Part shown: positions 33,690-46,519 of the stretch, one piece after another | Numbering within the stretch: the stretch's first letter is position 1 | Layout: the number at the start of each line of letters is the position of its first letter | Source: Elysia chlorotica | Taxonomy: Eukaryota; Mollusca; Gastropoda; Plakobranchidae | DNA length: 64,000 nt | Assembly: GCA_003991915.1 (NCBI GenBank) | Contig: RQTK01000058.1 | Coordinates: 802,397-866,396 of the forward strand | Direction: 5' to 3' | The notes under the pieces: model-generated | What the model was told of the DNA's origin: nothing | The model's database searches: none | The model's input: the letters and a program-made list of their open reading frames with translations, nothing else | Made by a program: the position numbers and the translations under genes

Positions 33690-35727
33690 AAGCTAAATTA
33701 TTGAAACAGGTCCTGATCTCGGCAGGCCCAGTATCTCTAGCCGACTAAGCATTCGTTTAGAGGAAAAGTTAAATACATGTACTCCTCAGTAGGTTTTCTT
33801 TTATGTCTAATTAGTGTAGTAGGTGGTCCCGGTCCTTTGTCAGCATTTCTTCAAACAAAAGCACACTAATTATTTCTTCATAGGCGGAATCAATAATTAT
33901 TGGATTTCAACTCTGAACATCTTACAATGTTATGACCTTTAATTTCTGGCCATGACATTTTTTTAAAGCAATTGTAGTCTCATGTAAAACGACACTGTTG
34001 TTCATTCGAAGCTGGCTCATTAAAAGTGTACATAATTCCTGATTAAGTTTTCCGTTCCCTAAGTCTTCACAAGAATGGTATTCGGAGCGTAAATAGCTAG
34101 TCATTCAACCTTAGTCTAAGGACTAATAATTGTCAAGACCACCATCATCACACATACACAGAGCCCCAGAGTTGGTAAATGAAACCACAGGTTTTAATTA
34201 CGTTTTGAATTTATATCCCTAATTTATTTGAGAAACGGAGTGCCATTGTTTGCTTTCATAACCTTTATTCCAACATTTGTAATACTAATCATTGGCATAC
34301 TCCGCTAATGTTCATTTTATTTTGTATGTAATACACAATCTAATTGCAAATATCTTAATAAGAAGAATTCGTACAGGATGGAAAATTATCAATGTCTTTT
34401 AGAATTACTTCGCTGGCGCTAAATAGAACACAACTTTCCTTTTCGACTCATTAATGCACCTATCGTTTCCCCGACTGTAACAAGACCCAGAGGGGATCTT
34501 AAACGGAAGTGTCTGTCGGGAAATGAGAAGATAAACCCACGCTGTGTGTTGCCCTTAGCAACACTGAGCCGCCGGTTCTGGACAAGTTATTGGTCGTGGT
34601 TGCTAGGGAGCCAAGAAGTCTCGAGTGCACTGAAAAACATGAACAACTTGAGAACGTCTAGAACTTTAGTGATCTGAGAGCAAAGTCCGCTTGCTCATGT
34701 AATATTGGCGGCTGCTGAGATCAGATAAAGTTTGTGACCGTACTGTTATCAGCTCATTTAGAATGGATAGTGACATCACGCAATTTGCCCATTGGTAGAA
34801 AGCTGGTTAAATATTTTCTAAGTCTATAATTGAAATACGAACATTTGTCTCCAGATGTTGCTTTTGGTTTATTTTTTTAAAGCTTTGTGTTATGGTCTTA
34901 TGTTGATGCAGTTTACTTCTCATGACATGTATGTTTCAAGTAAAAAAAATAATATAATTTTATAATAAATATTCCTGTGTCGTCAGAAGTTTTTTCCAAA
35001 TGGCTCGTTCCTGAATAAAACAAATAAATAAAGCTGAGGCGCTAAAATGTTTTGAAAACTGAATGCACGGTTTAATATTAAATGTTTGATAACCAGTGCT
35101 TGCAATGGCATTTATGATTGGTTTTTAGAGTAATTGGTTGGTGATTAAAAGCGAAAATGAAATATGATGATTTCAACACACACGTTAATGTTTTACACAT
35201 CCATCAACTTAAAGTGTTTGAAACATCATCGGCTGTTTGTACAGTTCTTGATAAATTAATGCTGATTCAATCCAATGAGATTTTAATGTGCGCTAATGAT
35301 TTTATAACAATGAATAATTGTCTCATAAAAAAAATTATGTGCTTTATGTAATAATCAACACCGCTGACTGGCTCTCTAAAACGCCTATGAACCAATTTAT
35401 GCAGTATGGGTTTGAATTGCATATTATTGTATTACATAAAATTACATCATGTTTTTGATTTTAACAAATTGGTTACGATTTACGTTTTCAAAGGCAATAC
35501 AGAAGGGGTTTTTATGTAGGATTAAGGGCAATATCATGTATCGTTTTTCGCGGAGGATCTCTCCCTATCCAAAGAGCATTGAGTGAAACAATACGAAAAA
35601 AAAAGATTTTTCTTTCATATTTTATTCAGTTATTGCAGTTGTTGCTTTTAATATTAAATCTTTAATTTGTAAAGCCTTGGTCCTTTTTTTATGACAGAGA
35701 GATTTAAAAAGAGATAAAGACAGAGGA

Positions 35728-35730
<3 letters not shown>
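33690..35730. other. Non-coding stretch
   Basis: AT-rich. 34480-34760 is somewhat GC-richer, but I find no frame, splice pair or repeat match in it. Confidence 0.4.

Positions 35731-35773
<43 letters not shown>
35731..35773. repeat. (GA)n microsatellite
   Basis: About 21 GA units. Confidence 0.95.
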
Positions 35774-35778
<5 letters not shown>

Positions 35779-36517
35779 GGAGGTGGAGTGTGAGTTAGGA
35801 AAATGTTAATTTCTTCATCAATACAGTAAAAGAGTAAGAGTAAAAGTCACCTCTACCAAAGTGCGTACAGAGTAATATGAGTTTTAAATTCCATAAATAA
35901 TCGTGGCTTTAAAAGGAGGAGAAAAACAATTGGGTATGTTTACTTTAGCATGGAAAAATAACATTTTTGCAATTGTGTATGAGTCCCCAACTATGTTAAA
36001 GTAAACAAATAATTATATTTTGCCACTTTAATTCACAAGGAGAATATGCTATTATGTGTTGTGGTGTGATGACATCTCTAAGAGAAAAGAAATGGGATAG
36101 ACACTTATAAATAAGCAAAGATATTTAAAAATGCTTGCCCGATGTAGGACACTGTTTTTGCCTTTTCTTTACTGCACTTCCTTTCGTAAGCCGAATCTTT
36201 CGAGAACTGTTACATTACAAAGTGAAGTCGTCCAAATATTCTGAACACGCCCACTTACAGAGAGGATGTTCTGGTTTATATTCATTTACATTGAATCATG
36301 TGTTTGTCTTTAAGTCCACAATTGTACGTTTTCTTTTGTACTTTAGAAAAAAGATTAAATAGTGATAGGATTATCAGAATAAAAAAATGTCATCCATTTC
36401 GTTAATGTGGTGAAATTTTTCTCGATTCATGATTAAAAGATGTCCCGTGTACATGAAAGAAGATCATTTATTTCCTTTAAAACTTACAGTTACATTGATG
36501 CTTTTCCATTTGCCTAG

Positions 36518-36714
36518 CGGGCAAAGAGCCATTGTGTCCAAAAGATAAACTCGGAATAAACATGCCCAACTACGAGGGAAAAGTTTCGCCTGAGGCCAGC
36601 CGTCTGTTTAAGATTCTGTTTTCTGATAAATTTATTCTAGAGTCGATAAATTATTCCCATCTCTTGGAAACCATGCCAAAACCATATGTTTCGTATGACC
36701 AAGAGGCTTACAAG
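36518..36714 (+). CDS. Candidate internal exon of an unidentified gene
   Basis: The pyrimidine-rich acceptor TTTTCCATTTGCCTAG ends at 36517 and a donor GTGAAT begins at 36715. The 197-bp interval is open in one frame, with two leading bases of a split codon and a final AAG on a codon boundary. The peptide contains GKEPLCPKDKLGINMPNYEG and later SRLFKILFSDKF, SINYSHLLETMPKPYV and DQEAY. Its composition looks protein-like (balanced hydrophobic and charged, Pro-Lys turns), unlike the repeat-derived frames around it. I do not recognise the family. The donor is not strong. Confidence 0.45.
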
Positions 36715-36719
36715 GTGAA

Positions 36720-38005
36720 TATTTTTGAAAATATAATGTGCCGTTGATTCGAGAAAGTGGGCCCCTGTCACAGGCCAATTTATTGAATATATGACCTATC
36801 TTTTTAACATTAACGAATTAATAGGACGTTCTAGGAATCCTTTGTAGAAAGGTAACAATTCCACTTTATTAATAAACACCCTGCGTGCGGTGTAGGAAAA
36901 AGCTATCAACTCTATTCCGCACTCCGTTCTTCAAAGCTTAATAAAACGTATAGAATATTCTAGAATTAATAATACTCTTAGCCTGTTCCCGCCAAACAGA
37001 TGATTTTGTGAACACTACTCAACCCGGCTCATGCCTGTATAGTCACGTTAACAATATGACAATAATTATATAATACGTTGAGTGAAGCAGCGAGATGCAT
37101 TATTATGATCTTGCTCTTCTGCTTTCAGTTGTAGAAATCGAAATTGAGAAAAATGATGTATGTATCTATGTTTGGAGACAGGGACAAAAACTAGAGTGTA
37201 GACCTACATAAAAAACAGTTTCTGTGTTTAAGATAATAAGTATGGTAGTTTACACTCTCATGACTTTCCACCCATCAAAGAAAGTATTTGGAGTGTGGGA
37301 CAAGAGCGAAACATCTAGGGTATCCGAAGGACTTGATAGATGCAGATCTATGAAATAATCTTAAACATTATTTTAGAAAGAATGGTTGATTCTAAGATTT
37401 AATATATGGGCTAGTAAGGGGGGAGGGGGGATTTTTTACGATCACGTTACAAGTTCATAGTATTTCAGAATTCGTCTTTGATCAACAATGAAAGTGGCCC
37501 ATCTGGGGGAAAAAGTATGGTGTTTCTTTTTGGTGGGCTTTGTAAACTTTGATTACCTATCAATCAGTTTGGTAGCATCGGCTGCTTAGTGGTCATACTA
37601 CACGACTGTTAGGGTTGTCAAACAGTTGGGAACAGTTAGTGACATGGCACCTTACATTACACATACAGCTAGTTGTAGTGTAAACTAAGTCTATAAGTAT
37701 ATGGAGAAAAGTGTATTAAATATTCATGACCTATGATAACTATACACTCACCCGTATAATAAAACAATTTTAATTACCGTATTTGCTGTTCGGATTCTTT
37801 AAAATCCTATTTAAAGTTACATTTAATTATGTACGATTCATTGAACGCTTTTTAATTTCCAATACCAGTTTACCAAAGTCAAAGTTCTCGTGTTAAGGAG
37901 CAGCTGTTGCCTTCCATCTAGTACCACTCTGACCAACCCTCTCTATTGTTAATCTCTTACGATTTGTCCCTTTGCCTCTGGCGCTCTCTTCCTCTTTATA
38001 CCCCC
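36720..38005. other. Non-coding stretch
   Basis: AT-rich with a G-run near 37420-37430. No feature recognised. Confidence 0.4.
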
Positions 38006-38020
38006 TCCTCTCTCCCCCCC

Positions 38021-38054
<34 letters not shown>

Positions 38055-38061
38055 CCTCTCT

Positions 38062-38122
<61 letters not shown>
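38006..38122. repeat. (CT)n tract with C-runs
   Basis: CT units interrupted by CCCCCC blocks, then about 25 pure CT units. Confidence 0.93.
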
Positions 38123-38128
<6 letters not shown>

Positions 38129-38300
38129 CCCTTCTGTTTTGATATGTCTTCCTTCAGAAACCGAATGTGCCGTTGTTATGTTATATTGATTTTTTTGTCA
38201 TCTGTTGCTCACGTTTTTTTGTGTTCCAACAAATGTTATCTCCATTAAGCCTTTTTTATCTGGAAAGGGCTTTTCCACATAAAAGATAGACCTTCGACAG

Positions 38301-38354
38301 GTTGCTGTCAGTAGCCTTGAGAAAGATCCATTGTTTCACATCAATACAGGACAT
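38301..38354 (+). CDS. Candidate small exon, unidentified
   Basis: Acceptor CCTTCGACAG ends at 38300. A GTAAGG donor at 38355 (or GTAATG at 38360) closes an 18-19 codon frame containing VAVSSLEKDPLFHINTGH. It starts in phase 0, which would follow directly from the 36518-36714 candidate exon. Such a short frame can arise by chance. Confidence 0.25.
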
Positions 38355-38535
38355 GTAAGGTAATGGTAGCCTGTGGCCACTGCTAACTCCATGTTAAAGT
38401 TAAAAACCTCTTTGTCTCTCTCAAATGATTGTCTGACACCTCTTGTTCTCCTGACAGATGGGGAAATCTTGTCACTTAGGGTAGGTTATGTACAACCGCG
38501 TCACTATGCGTTTTCTCTGTCTTCCACCTTGCAAC

Positions 38536-38549
38536 TCTCTCTCTCTCCC

Positions 38550-38594
<45 letters not shown>

Positions 38595-38692
38595 NNNNNN
38601 NNNNNNNNNNNNNNNNNNNNNNNNNNNNNNNNNNNNNNNNNNNNNNNNNNNNNNNNNNNNNNNNNNNNNNNNNNNNNNNNNNNNNNNNNNNN

Positions 38693-38757
<65 letters not shown>
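38536..38757. repeat. (CT)n array containing an assembly gap
   Basis: CT units run up to the first N and resume directly after the last N, so the whole interval is probably one long array of unknown length. Confidence 0.95.
38595..38692. other. Assembly gap, 98 N
   Basis: 98 consecutive N, flanked on both sides by CT repeat. Real length unknown. Confidence 1.
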
Positions 38758-38759
<2 letters not shown>

Positions 38760-38760
<1 letters not shown>

Positions 38761-39946
38761 TTTCTCGCTTCATGCCCCAATTTTCTGCTGCTAGTTGTTT
38801 TTTGTTTGTTTCATTTTACACAAGTTAAATTTTGAGAGAATTTTTCTTTTTCAACGAAAAATGCCCCCACGATCAGCCACAAGTTAGTCACTTTTTAATC
38901 AAAAGATAATAAGCCACCAAATAATATTATGTTAAACGGTTTTCTTGGCTCTCAAATTAACAACACACAATCAAAAACATAAGTACTTTTGCCTTCTTTT
39001 ATATATTTATTACGCATGCAATACTAAAACACTGTATGTACTAACTTTTAAGAATCAAAACATTTGTTTGTTTCCAAAAAGAGTTATAAATTCTGGTTAA
39101 TGGTGCTGCATCATGACTACATATTAGTTGAAGATGCTTCATGGTGGTGAAATTAGATTGTCATGTCAATATGATCTCAGAAGCTGGCTTGTACTGTGAC
39201 TGAGATTGTTTGTTGGCTCAGTGACTGGTGACATGGTGCTCTGTCTATTGATGTGTTTTGTTCGTCGAGAGGCACTTGAACAAAGCGAAATCAGTCTGCA
39301 TTGTTATTACAGGTCACCAAAACAGGAAAACCAAAAATGAAGTCGATCAATTATTGACTAATGACTCCATTAGATTTAACAGCTCTTAAAAGCCATGTCA
39401 TGGTTGTTGGCTTCAAGATTTAGTTGATGCACATGTTTTAAGATCAGTTGACCACGTCACATTACTGGGTATTTATCTTTTTATCTGTGCTGTTGTTTAC
39501 GATACAAATTCTTTAAGTTTTACTCAGGGCTTTACATCCTGTTTCAACATGGTCGCTTTTGCACAATGTTGTATTCTGACCTCCCAACACCCCGCTATAG
39601 CTATTTACACACGCTATATTTTATATCGTTTTCTTAATCCTGGTGTAATGCATCTGAGCGAACAGTCGTTTTCCTTCTAAATCGAAAACATCCCTGGTAT
39701 TGCTCACTGCTGATATAATTGAGGCTTCGACAGATCTGTTTGATGAAATGTGATTTTAAATTACACTAGTTGCAAAAATTATGTGTCTTCAAAGGTATTT
39801 ATAACTTATAGAATTAAGTTTCAAGTGTGTCAAGTTTTACAGTACACATTTCACAACAAGTTTAGAGTCTTTTTGTAGTAGATCCATATCTTATTCGACG
39901 ATGTTTCAAAATTTGAGACACAAAAGAAACATTGTAAATTTTGTTG

Positions 39947-39948
<2 letters not shown>
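38760..39948. other. Non-coding stretch
   Basis: AT-rich, nothing recognised. Confidence 0.4.

Positions 39949-40027
<79 letters not shown>
39949..40027. repeat. (TTA)n microsatellite
   Basis: About 26 ATT/TTA units preceded by three GTT units. Confidence 0.96.
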
Positions 40028-40741
40028 GGACAAGAGTGTTTTGTTGTTGCTGCCGTGAAATTGTTATTGTTATATCTGTTGTTGATGATGATCAAAACGA
40101 CACGGTAATTATTTTTCCTACAAGGATTATGGTGAATAGGGGTGAGTGGTGCAATAAAGGGTTAATGGTTTAAGCAAAAGGAATACCATAAACAAAACAA
40201 AAATATAGGCGATTGTTTTCCAGCATTACTTTTTTTTATTGAAAGGGTAAAGGGGAAATGCATTTAAAAAGAAAACCTGTGGACACACGAGGCCTATTTA
40301 TTGTAATTTATTTTCTAGTTTCTATTTCCGAGTCTGAGACTATTTACTACACATGAAGTGAATTCAATTATTATTGTCCTTTTCTATTTTTCTCTTAAGC
40401 ACCAACAAGACAATGTTCCGTTATTAAGAGATTGTACCTAGGACCATATTTAGATATCTACATAGCCAGCCTTATACTAACTTATGGGCACCTTACAGAG
40501 CCCTACATTGCCCAGAATTTTCGATTATTTATTTTCAAACATTCGAAGTGTTGGAGCGGACGGTGCGTTCTGTGAGAAGTCCATTAAATATTCATTGTTC
40601 TTACAGCTGCTTCAAAACAATAATGGATCTCCCTGCCTTTCTTCGGTAACTTTCTCATTGTAGATTCATCTCTCTATATATATACCCTTCGTCTTTATCT
40701 CTCTGTATGCATATTTTTCTTGCTCCCATTCTCTGTTCCAG

Positions 40742-40750
40742 TCTCTCTCT

Positions 40751-40791
<41 letters not shown>
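40742..40791. repeat. (CT)n microsatellite
   Basis: About 22 CT units with one CCC break. Confidence 0.95.
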
Positions 40792-40793
<2 letters not shown>

Positions 40794-40899
40794 CAAACCT
40801 GGATTTCACGGGTCAAGGTAATTTATTTGATTGTGCTCAAACATATTTAGCCATATTTGCTTTGCCCCATTTTGCCTTTTTGTCTGATGGGTTTCTCTT

Positions 40900-41200
40900 G
40901 TTCCTTTTGTCTTTGTTATTTTATTTTGTTATTTTGTTGTTTTGTTTTTATTTGTTTGTTTATTGTTGTGTTGTTTGTTGTTGTCTTTTTAGGGGGGGGG
41001 GGTTTGATTCAACATTTTCTAGTTTCCTTTTTAGATATGTTATCTATGTGCTATTGTTGTTGTTTTTTTGTGGGGGTATTTTGGTTGCTTTGTTGTTTAG
41101 TTTTTGTTTTGAAGGGGGAAGGGTATCCATGAAGCCTTCCCTCTTGTTCATTATCATACAAGGCAAAAATGTTGGGTTGTTTTTCTTTTCTTTTTTTTTT
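40900..41200. repeat. G/T-rich low-complexity tract
   Basis: TTTTGTT/TTGTTG mixtures with G-runs near 40992, 41072 and 41113, similar in style to 15797-16050. Apparent frames are compositional. Confidence 0.7.
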
Positions 41201-41249
41201 AATTTTTGTAAGACAATAAAGGCTTTGTATTGATATAGATAACTACGAG

Positions 41250-44110
41250 CCCATAGTTTAGCCTAATCTAAATCAATGGAAACAAATTTACAGGAAATTT
41301 GATACATCTTCGTCCAATACAGTCTCGATATTCAATTACACACAACATCGTTTTTTTTTTCTTCATTTAACAGGTGTATATTTCGTCCCGTTTTAAATTT
41401 TGTGTAGATTTTGTATGTTTTAGCCTTTTAGTATTTTGGTCTAAAATCTCATTTTCTAGAGAACTAAGTCGCATTTTTTAAAATCATTTTAACTGTTCCT
41501 TAAATTTATTGTTCATTCGCTGCTTCTAAACAAATTTATAGAATATGCATTTATGTTTCGGAGACTTAATATACACGTTGACTTGATGTATATTATTGCG
41601 AGTTTTGTATGAATATAGAAATACTTTGTATGTATCTTATGTGGCACAAGAATATTACTAGCCATAGCCACAAAGACTACTACCAGTGTAGGACTGTGAA
41701 TTTTGGTGATTTCCAAGAGTGATATGGGGGAAAACCAATAGCAATAAAAGCAATAAAGATTATATGTTTGGATGGGTCGCATTTAGCATGTCTTGTATCA
41801 TTATCCGGTTCGACAGACTTGTCCCAAGGGATGCAGGCTAGCTGCCAATGTTGAGTGTGGGTTTCAGCCATATTACTGCAAACTCAATACCATAGCTTTC
41901 CACAGTGAATCGGATATATATCCCAAAAATAATTGTATTAAAAATTCCTGGTATTAGGTTACCCATGTCACAATCCAAACAAAGACTAGATTTGAATAGT
42001 GAGTTTTGATAATTACTCATAACATGTGTTTCTTTTTTAAAGGATAGCGCTCGACCAAAGCTTTTTAAAAAAGAACATAAAAACATGTTTGCAAATCATG
42101 GGTACAAGTGACTTGTTCTGTTGAATGTTAATCATGGTGATGACAAATAATATGATGAAACTCAAAAAATATTTTAATAAATCTTCAGAAACTGTTTAGA
42201 CTTTCTAACTGTGTGTACATTAGTTTTGGATTGTTCTTTTTTAACTTAAAAAGTCATATTAATATATTTTGATGTGCCTTGTTTCGAAATGGGGTGTTGG
42301 CACCGCGATGCGTATATCTTCAATGGTATATATTACTACAAATTAATGTTTGTCTAGTCTGTTTACTTTGCCTGTTATTAACTAGCATCCGATCAAAGTA
42401 AAATAATCATTGATATTTAATTATAGCTAAGGTAAAATTCTAAAATACGATGGGTTTTTTTTTTACTTTTGAACTTCCCCAAATTAGGGCTTGGTCTGCA
42501 ATGTCGGGGTGTCAACTCTGTTACACATAACGCACGTATTGCGTGTTATTTGGATACCATGAGTAACCAACTGTCAGTGTAACATCATAACAGTATTATT
42601 ATGTCTCTTGTTTGCTTGGTGGATAATTATAGCTTCGACACTTCTGGTAGTACTGATGATTAACTATCAATCGCTTAATAAAAGTACACATTTAAAAGTA
42701 CTGTTGCTGAAAAATAAGTAATGAGCTGTACAGTTGCACTTTACAGCCTGTGACATTGTGTCATATATGTATATGGTATGACGCAAACCACTCTACACGT
42801 AAAATGAGGTTTGGAGACCAAATTGGAATACTAGACGCTATCACAAGAGCATTATAGAGGCCCTCTGACTGGTCAAATTTCGATTATGTTTCTTTTTTTC
42901 AAGCCAACTTAAATTCTTTGAATAGGGCCTAATAGAGTTGTTGAAAAACGGACCTGGCCATTTGTGGTACGAAACCTTAATTATAGTTCTTGAAATACAT
43001 CCTTCAAGACAATGAAAGCAGGTTTCCTGAAACTAAATCAATTATATTATAATAGTGGAAGGGTGGCTATTATTAGTTCTGTTTTTCGAATGTTCATATA
43101 TCTCTACAATCGCATACCGCACCCTACTTAAGTCATTCATTGACACTGAAAACAATGGCATTGTTCCAGCCCCTCAAAAATATATGAAACCAAACTTAAT
43201 ATAAAAGGGCATTATCTGGACGTATGCCCGAAACCAAACAACACATCAATAAGTTTTAGACTCGTCTCTAACAGTGCTTTTTTTTTAATCTAAAAGTAAT
43301 TTTTTGGCGATTCACTCTGTGGAAAAATTCCTCTCGAACCATATTCCAGTTACCATGATGTTCTGCTTTTCCCATCCACTTCGTTCCCAAATTGATATGG
43401 AATTTCATCTATCCGTCTCAGACTTGCTCTTCCTATTTGCAGTTGTCTGAGTTTCTAGACGGTGACTTTCGGTAACCATCGATTGTTCGACATTAATTTT
43501 TTCTTCATGCCCAGTATCTGATATCCTTTGTTTGTGTTGCTGATACAGTTGCATTACTCTTTAGAATTGACAACTAATTAAATATGAGTAAATAAGAAAT
43601 TTATTGTCAAAAGCTATGTTGATAACTTGTTCCCGTCCAACAGGGTAGTCAAAGATTGGTCTGAACCTTTTAAGCTAGAAATTAATAAGTCAATATTCTC
43701 TATCAACACATCAAGCTTATAACCACTGTAACACAATAACATAGTTTCGCTTTACTGAGCTTAGCTAGATGGGCGACCTGGTAATCAGATTTGGGGTAAG
43801 GTTTGTCATTAGGAAAGAGCCTGTCTATTCCCTCGCGTGCTTTTCCCTGTAGATAGTGAGCTGTTAGATGTTCAACCATTGGCGGCGCAAGTTGTCAGTG
43901 AGTCCATAGATGGCTGATGATACGGGAGCCCTGGAGCCCAAAACCCGCCTCTGTCGATAGGTAGATTCGGAGTACATCGCGTGTGGACGCGGAAATTGCG
44001 GTCTATTTTCCTATCGTCTAGGTTAAAGTTAAACTCTTAATGTTCAATGTCAGCACAACATAGACTATTTTTATCTGACAGGCGGGTAAACTTACACTGT
44101 AATACCCAGG
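41250..44110. other. Non-coding stretch
   Basis: AT-rich with several frames under 90 codons, none with a recognisable motif. Confidence 0.4.
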
Positions 44111-44114
44111 GCAG

Positions 44115-44520
44115 ATACATATTGTGCTTCTTGAAGTTAGAGACAAAGCCATCCATTCAGGCAAAGTGGCGAAAACAACCACGGCTAGGTCCTGAAAGAA
44201 GACAATTTTGTGATACTTCTGTCTTACAATGCGCTGATATGGAAACAACGATATTTTAGGAATATAATAGTATTCATACATTTATAGTATATTACCAAAG
44301 AGAATTGTGTAATTTTAAACACCACCCTTATATAACAAAACAAAAAACCGGAACAAGCAAGAATTTAAGTTAGTAAAATTTGAGCTTAATATTAATAATC
44401 TTTGAAATATTTTCATATTTTCACAAATTGTCTTCCTTCAGGACCTAGCCGTGGTTGTTTTCGCCTCTTTGGTTGAATAGATGGATTCGTCTCTAGCTTC
44501 AAGAAGCACAATTTTGTATT
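44115..44520. repeat. Inverted repeat, ~100-bp arms, ~207-bp spacer
   Basis: Arm 1 (44115-44213) is the reverse complement of arm 2 (44421-44520) with a few mismatches. Arm 2 reads TCAGGACCTAGCCGTGGTTG then TTTTCGCC, and CTTCAAGAAGCACAATTTTG near its end; arm 1 carries GGCGAAAACAACCACGGCTA and GTGCTTCTTGAAG. A transcript across it could form a long hairpin. Origin could be a foldback element, a non-autonomous transposon, or a local inverted duplication. Confidence 0.92.
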
Positions 44521-46420
44521 CGAGATGTCAAACTTTATAATCTTAATCACCTTTTCTGGAAGCTTGTGGCGTTTCTTTCTTTATCAAAAAGATGTTGCTA
44601 CATTTAAATGTGTTTTTTTTTACTTCCCCAATTTATAGTAATGATCTGGTTTCTTTATAATGTAGTGGTACTTTTTGTTCTTACTCTTAATCATTTTCTG
44701 CGGGTTTTAAGTTACAGAAGGAATGAAGCAAGATTAGTAGAGGGCATAAAGAGATCATTTTTTTTATAATGTTAAAGAGAGAACCAAGACAAATAGAGCA
44801 ATAATGGAATAAGTACGGAAAATCGAAACAGAGAGCTCTAGAAGAACTCAACCTTGAGCAAGTAGCGCAATGAATCTTCGCTTGACTCCATGATGTGTTA
44901 TCTTCTTCAATACATGCAGATTTTACTACGAGTGTTACTTTGATTTACTGGATATCATTAACCAAAGCCCCATAAATATTTGTGTCCAGCACCCAAATAG
45001 GATCCACAAGATATCAAGCATCTTTGCCAAAGTCCGCAGGGAAGTGGAATTCTTTAGTTTGTATGATATTTATCTTAGCCTTGACACAATAGCTGTGTAA
45101 GTATTCGTAATGGCTAATAACATAAAAGACACTCTTGTAAAATTTTATTTGAAAACAATAGCGCATAACAGTATTTACATGAGCCCAAGTGAGATACCCC
45201 CAAAAGTTATACAAGAAACACTTTGTTTGGAGGCATGAGAGATCATTTAGCTGAAACCTCAAGGTGTCATTTTGTAGTAGATCCAAATAATTTTTAATTC
45301 CATTGCGCATTTTCTTTGTTAAAGGCTAGGTCGCTTCGTTTAGCACCACTCATTCATTTGGCTTGACAAGCTAACTTGAATCTTTTTTTAGAGTTCATGG
45401 GCGCTAAGTACAACGTCAAAGTAGCGGGTGTCTCGTCGAGTCTTAAGCTACCACGACGTCGTACATACTACCCCATGTCTTCTCACTAAGTTCCGCTACT
45501 CTTGGTGATTTCCAGTTCCTGATAATCGTATTGCTTTCTTGATTAAATTATACCGACTGTAGCGAATTAGCAAATTGAATAGTAACTCAGACTTGACTTC
45601 ACAAAAAAGCATAAAGATTGCACATTGACAGGGGTGAACCTTTTTTTTTCAATTTTGACGGGATGTCTGCGTATTTTATTACTACATGTACTTGTCTTCT
45701 TAAGCACAAAAACACAGATAATTATCTTTCCAAGCATGCCTCCATTTTTGTAAAGGAAGAGTGTACTTTTTTCTTTTGTGGTGTGCTTTAATTTCTCCCC
45801 TTTATAGATTTGGATAAGGTATTTGTTTCTTATGAAAACCGAGAAAATACGATTGTATTAATTCTTCATCCTTGAGTGGGTCAGAGGGGAGGAGGAATTT
45901 TAATTCCTTTAATAGACATCTGAGATTCTCATAATTATTGGACATTTTACCCTAGTGGTTGTTAACATTTGTGAAGTTTTAAACTTTACCTTAGGCCATA
46001 ATGTATGTCTCTGTATGTAAAAAAAACCTGGTTTCTCGGTGGTTGGACACATAGTATGGGATGCCTCAGGTCTACCTCCAAATTTTCCATTAGCCGAACG
46101 AGTTAGGTGTGACCAGACAGAGCGAAGTCTCTAGTCAGTCAGAGGAATTCAGTGTTGGTAACAAAGTACCACTGTGGCGGCGCTCCTTTCCCTAAGGCGT
46201 TTCCAACAAGAAAGGTGAATGGTTAATTATGTTACATCGACCAGACAGTGCGAGACAGCAGAATGGTAAATCTCGTGGTACAGCTTCAGATCAGTTTATC
46301 ATTCCTATCAAACATTGGTGAAGGTATTGGTGTCAACGGAGACATGCTTCTTATTTTCCAACTTCTTCTTCTTCTTTTTCTTCTCAATATCTCTCTATCT
46401 GTCTTTCTGTATCCCTCCCT
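44521..46420. other. Mostly non-coding stretch
   Basis: AT-rich. A minus-strand frame of 98 codons at 45014-45310 reads somewhat like protein (QTKCFLYNFWGYLTWAHVN), but I recognise no family and see no supporting splice sites; it may be a decayed mobile-element piece. Confidence 0.3.
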
Positions 46421-46434
46421 CACTCACTCACTCA

Positions 46435-46516
<82 letters not shown>
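46421..46516. repeat. (CACT) then (CT)n microsatellite
   Basis: Three CACT units, then about 38 CT units with three interruptions. Confidence 0.94.
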
Positions 46517-46519
46517 TAT

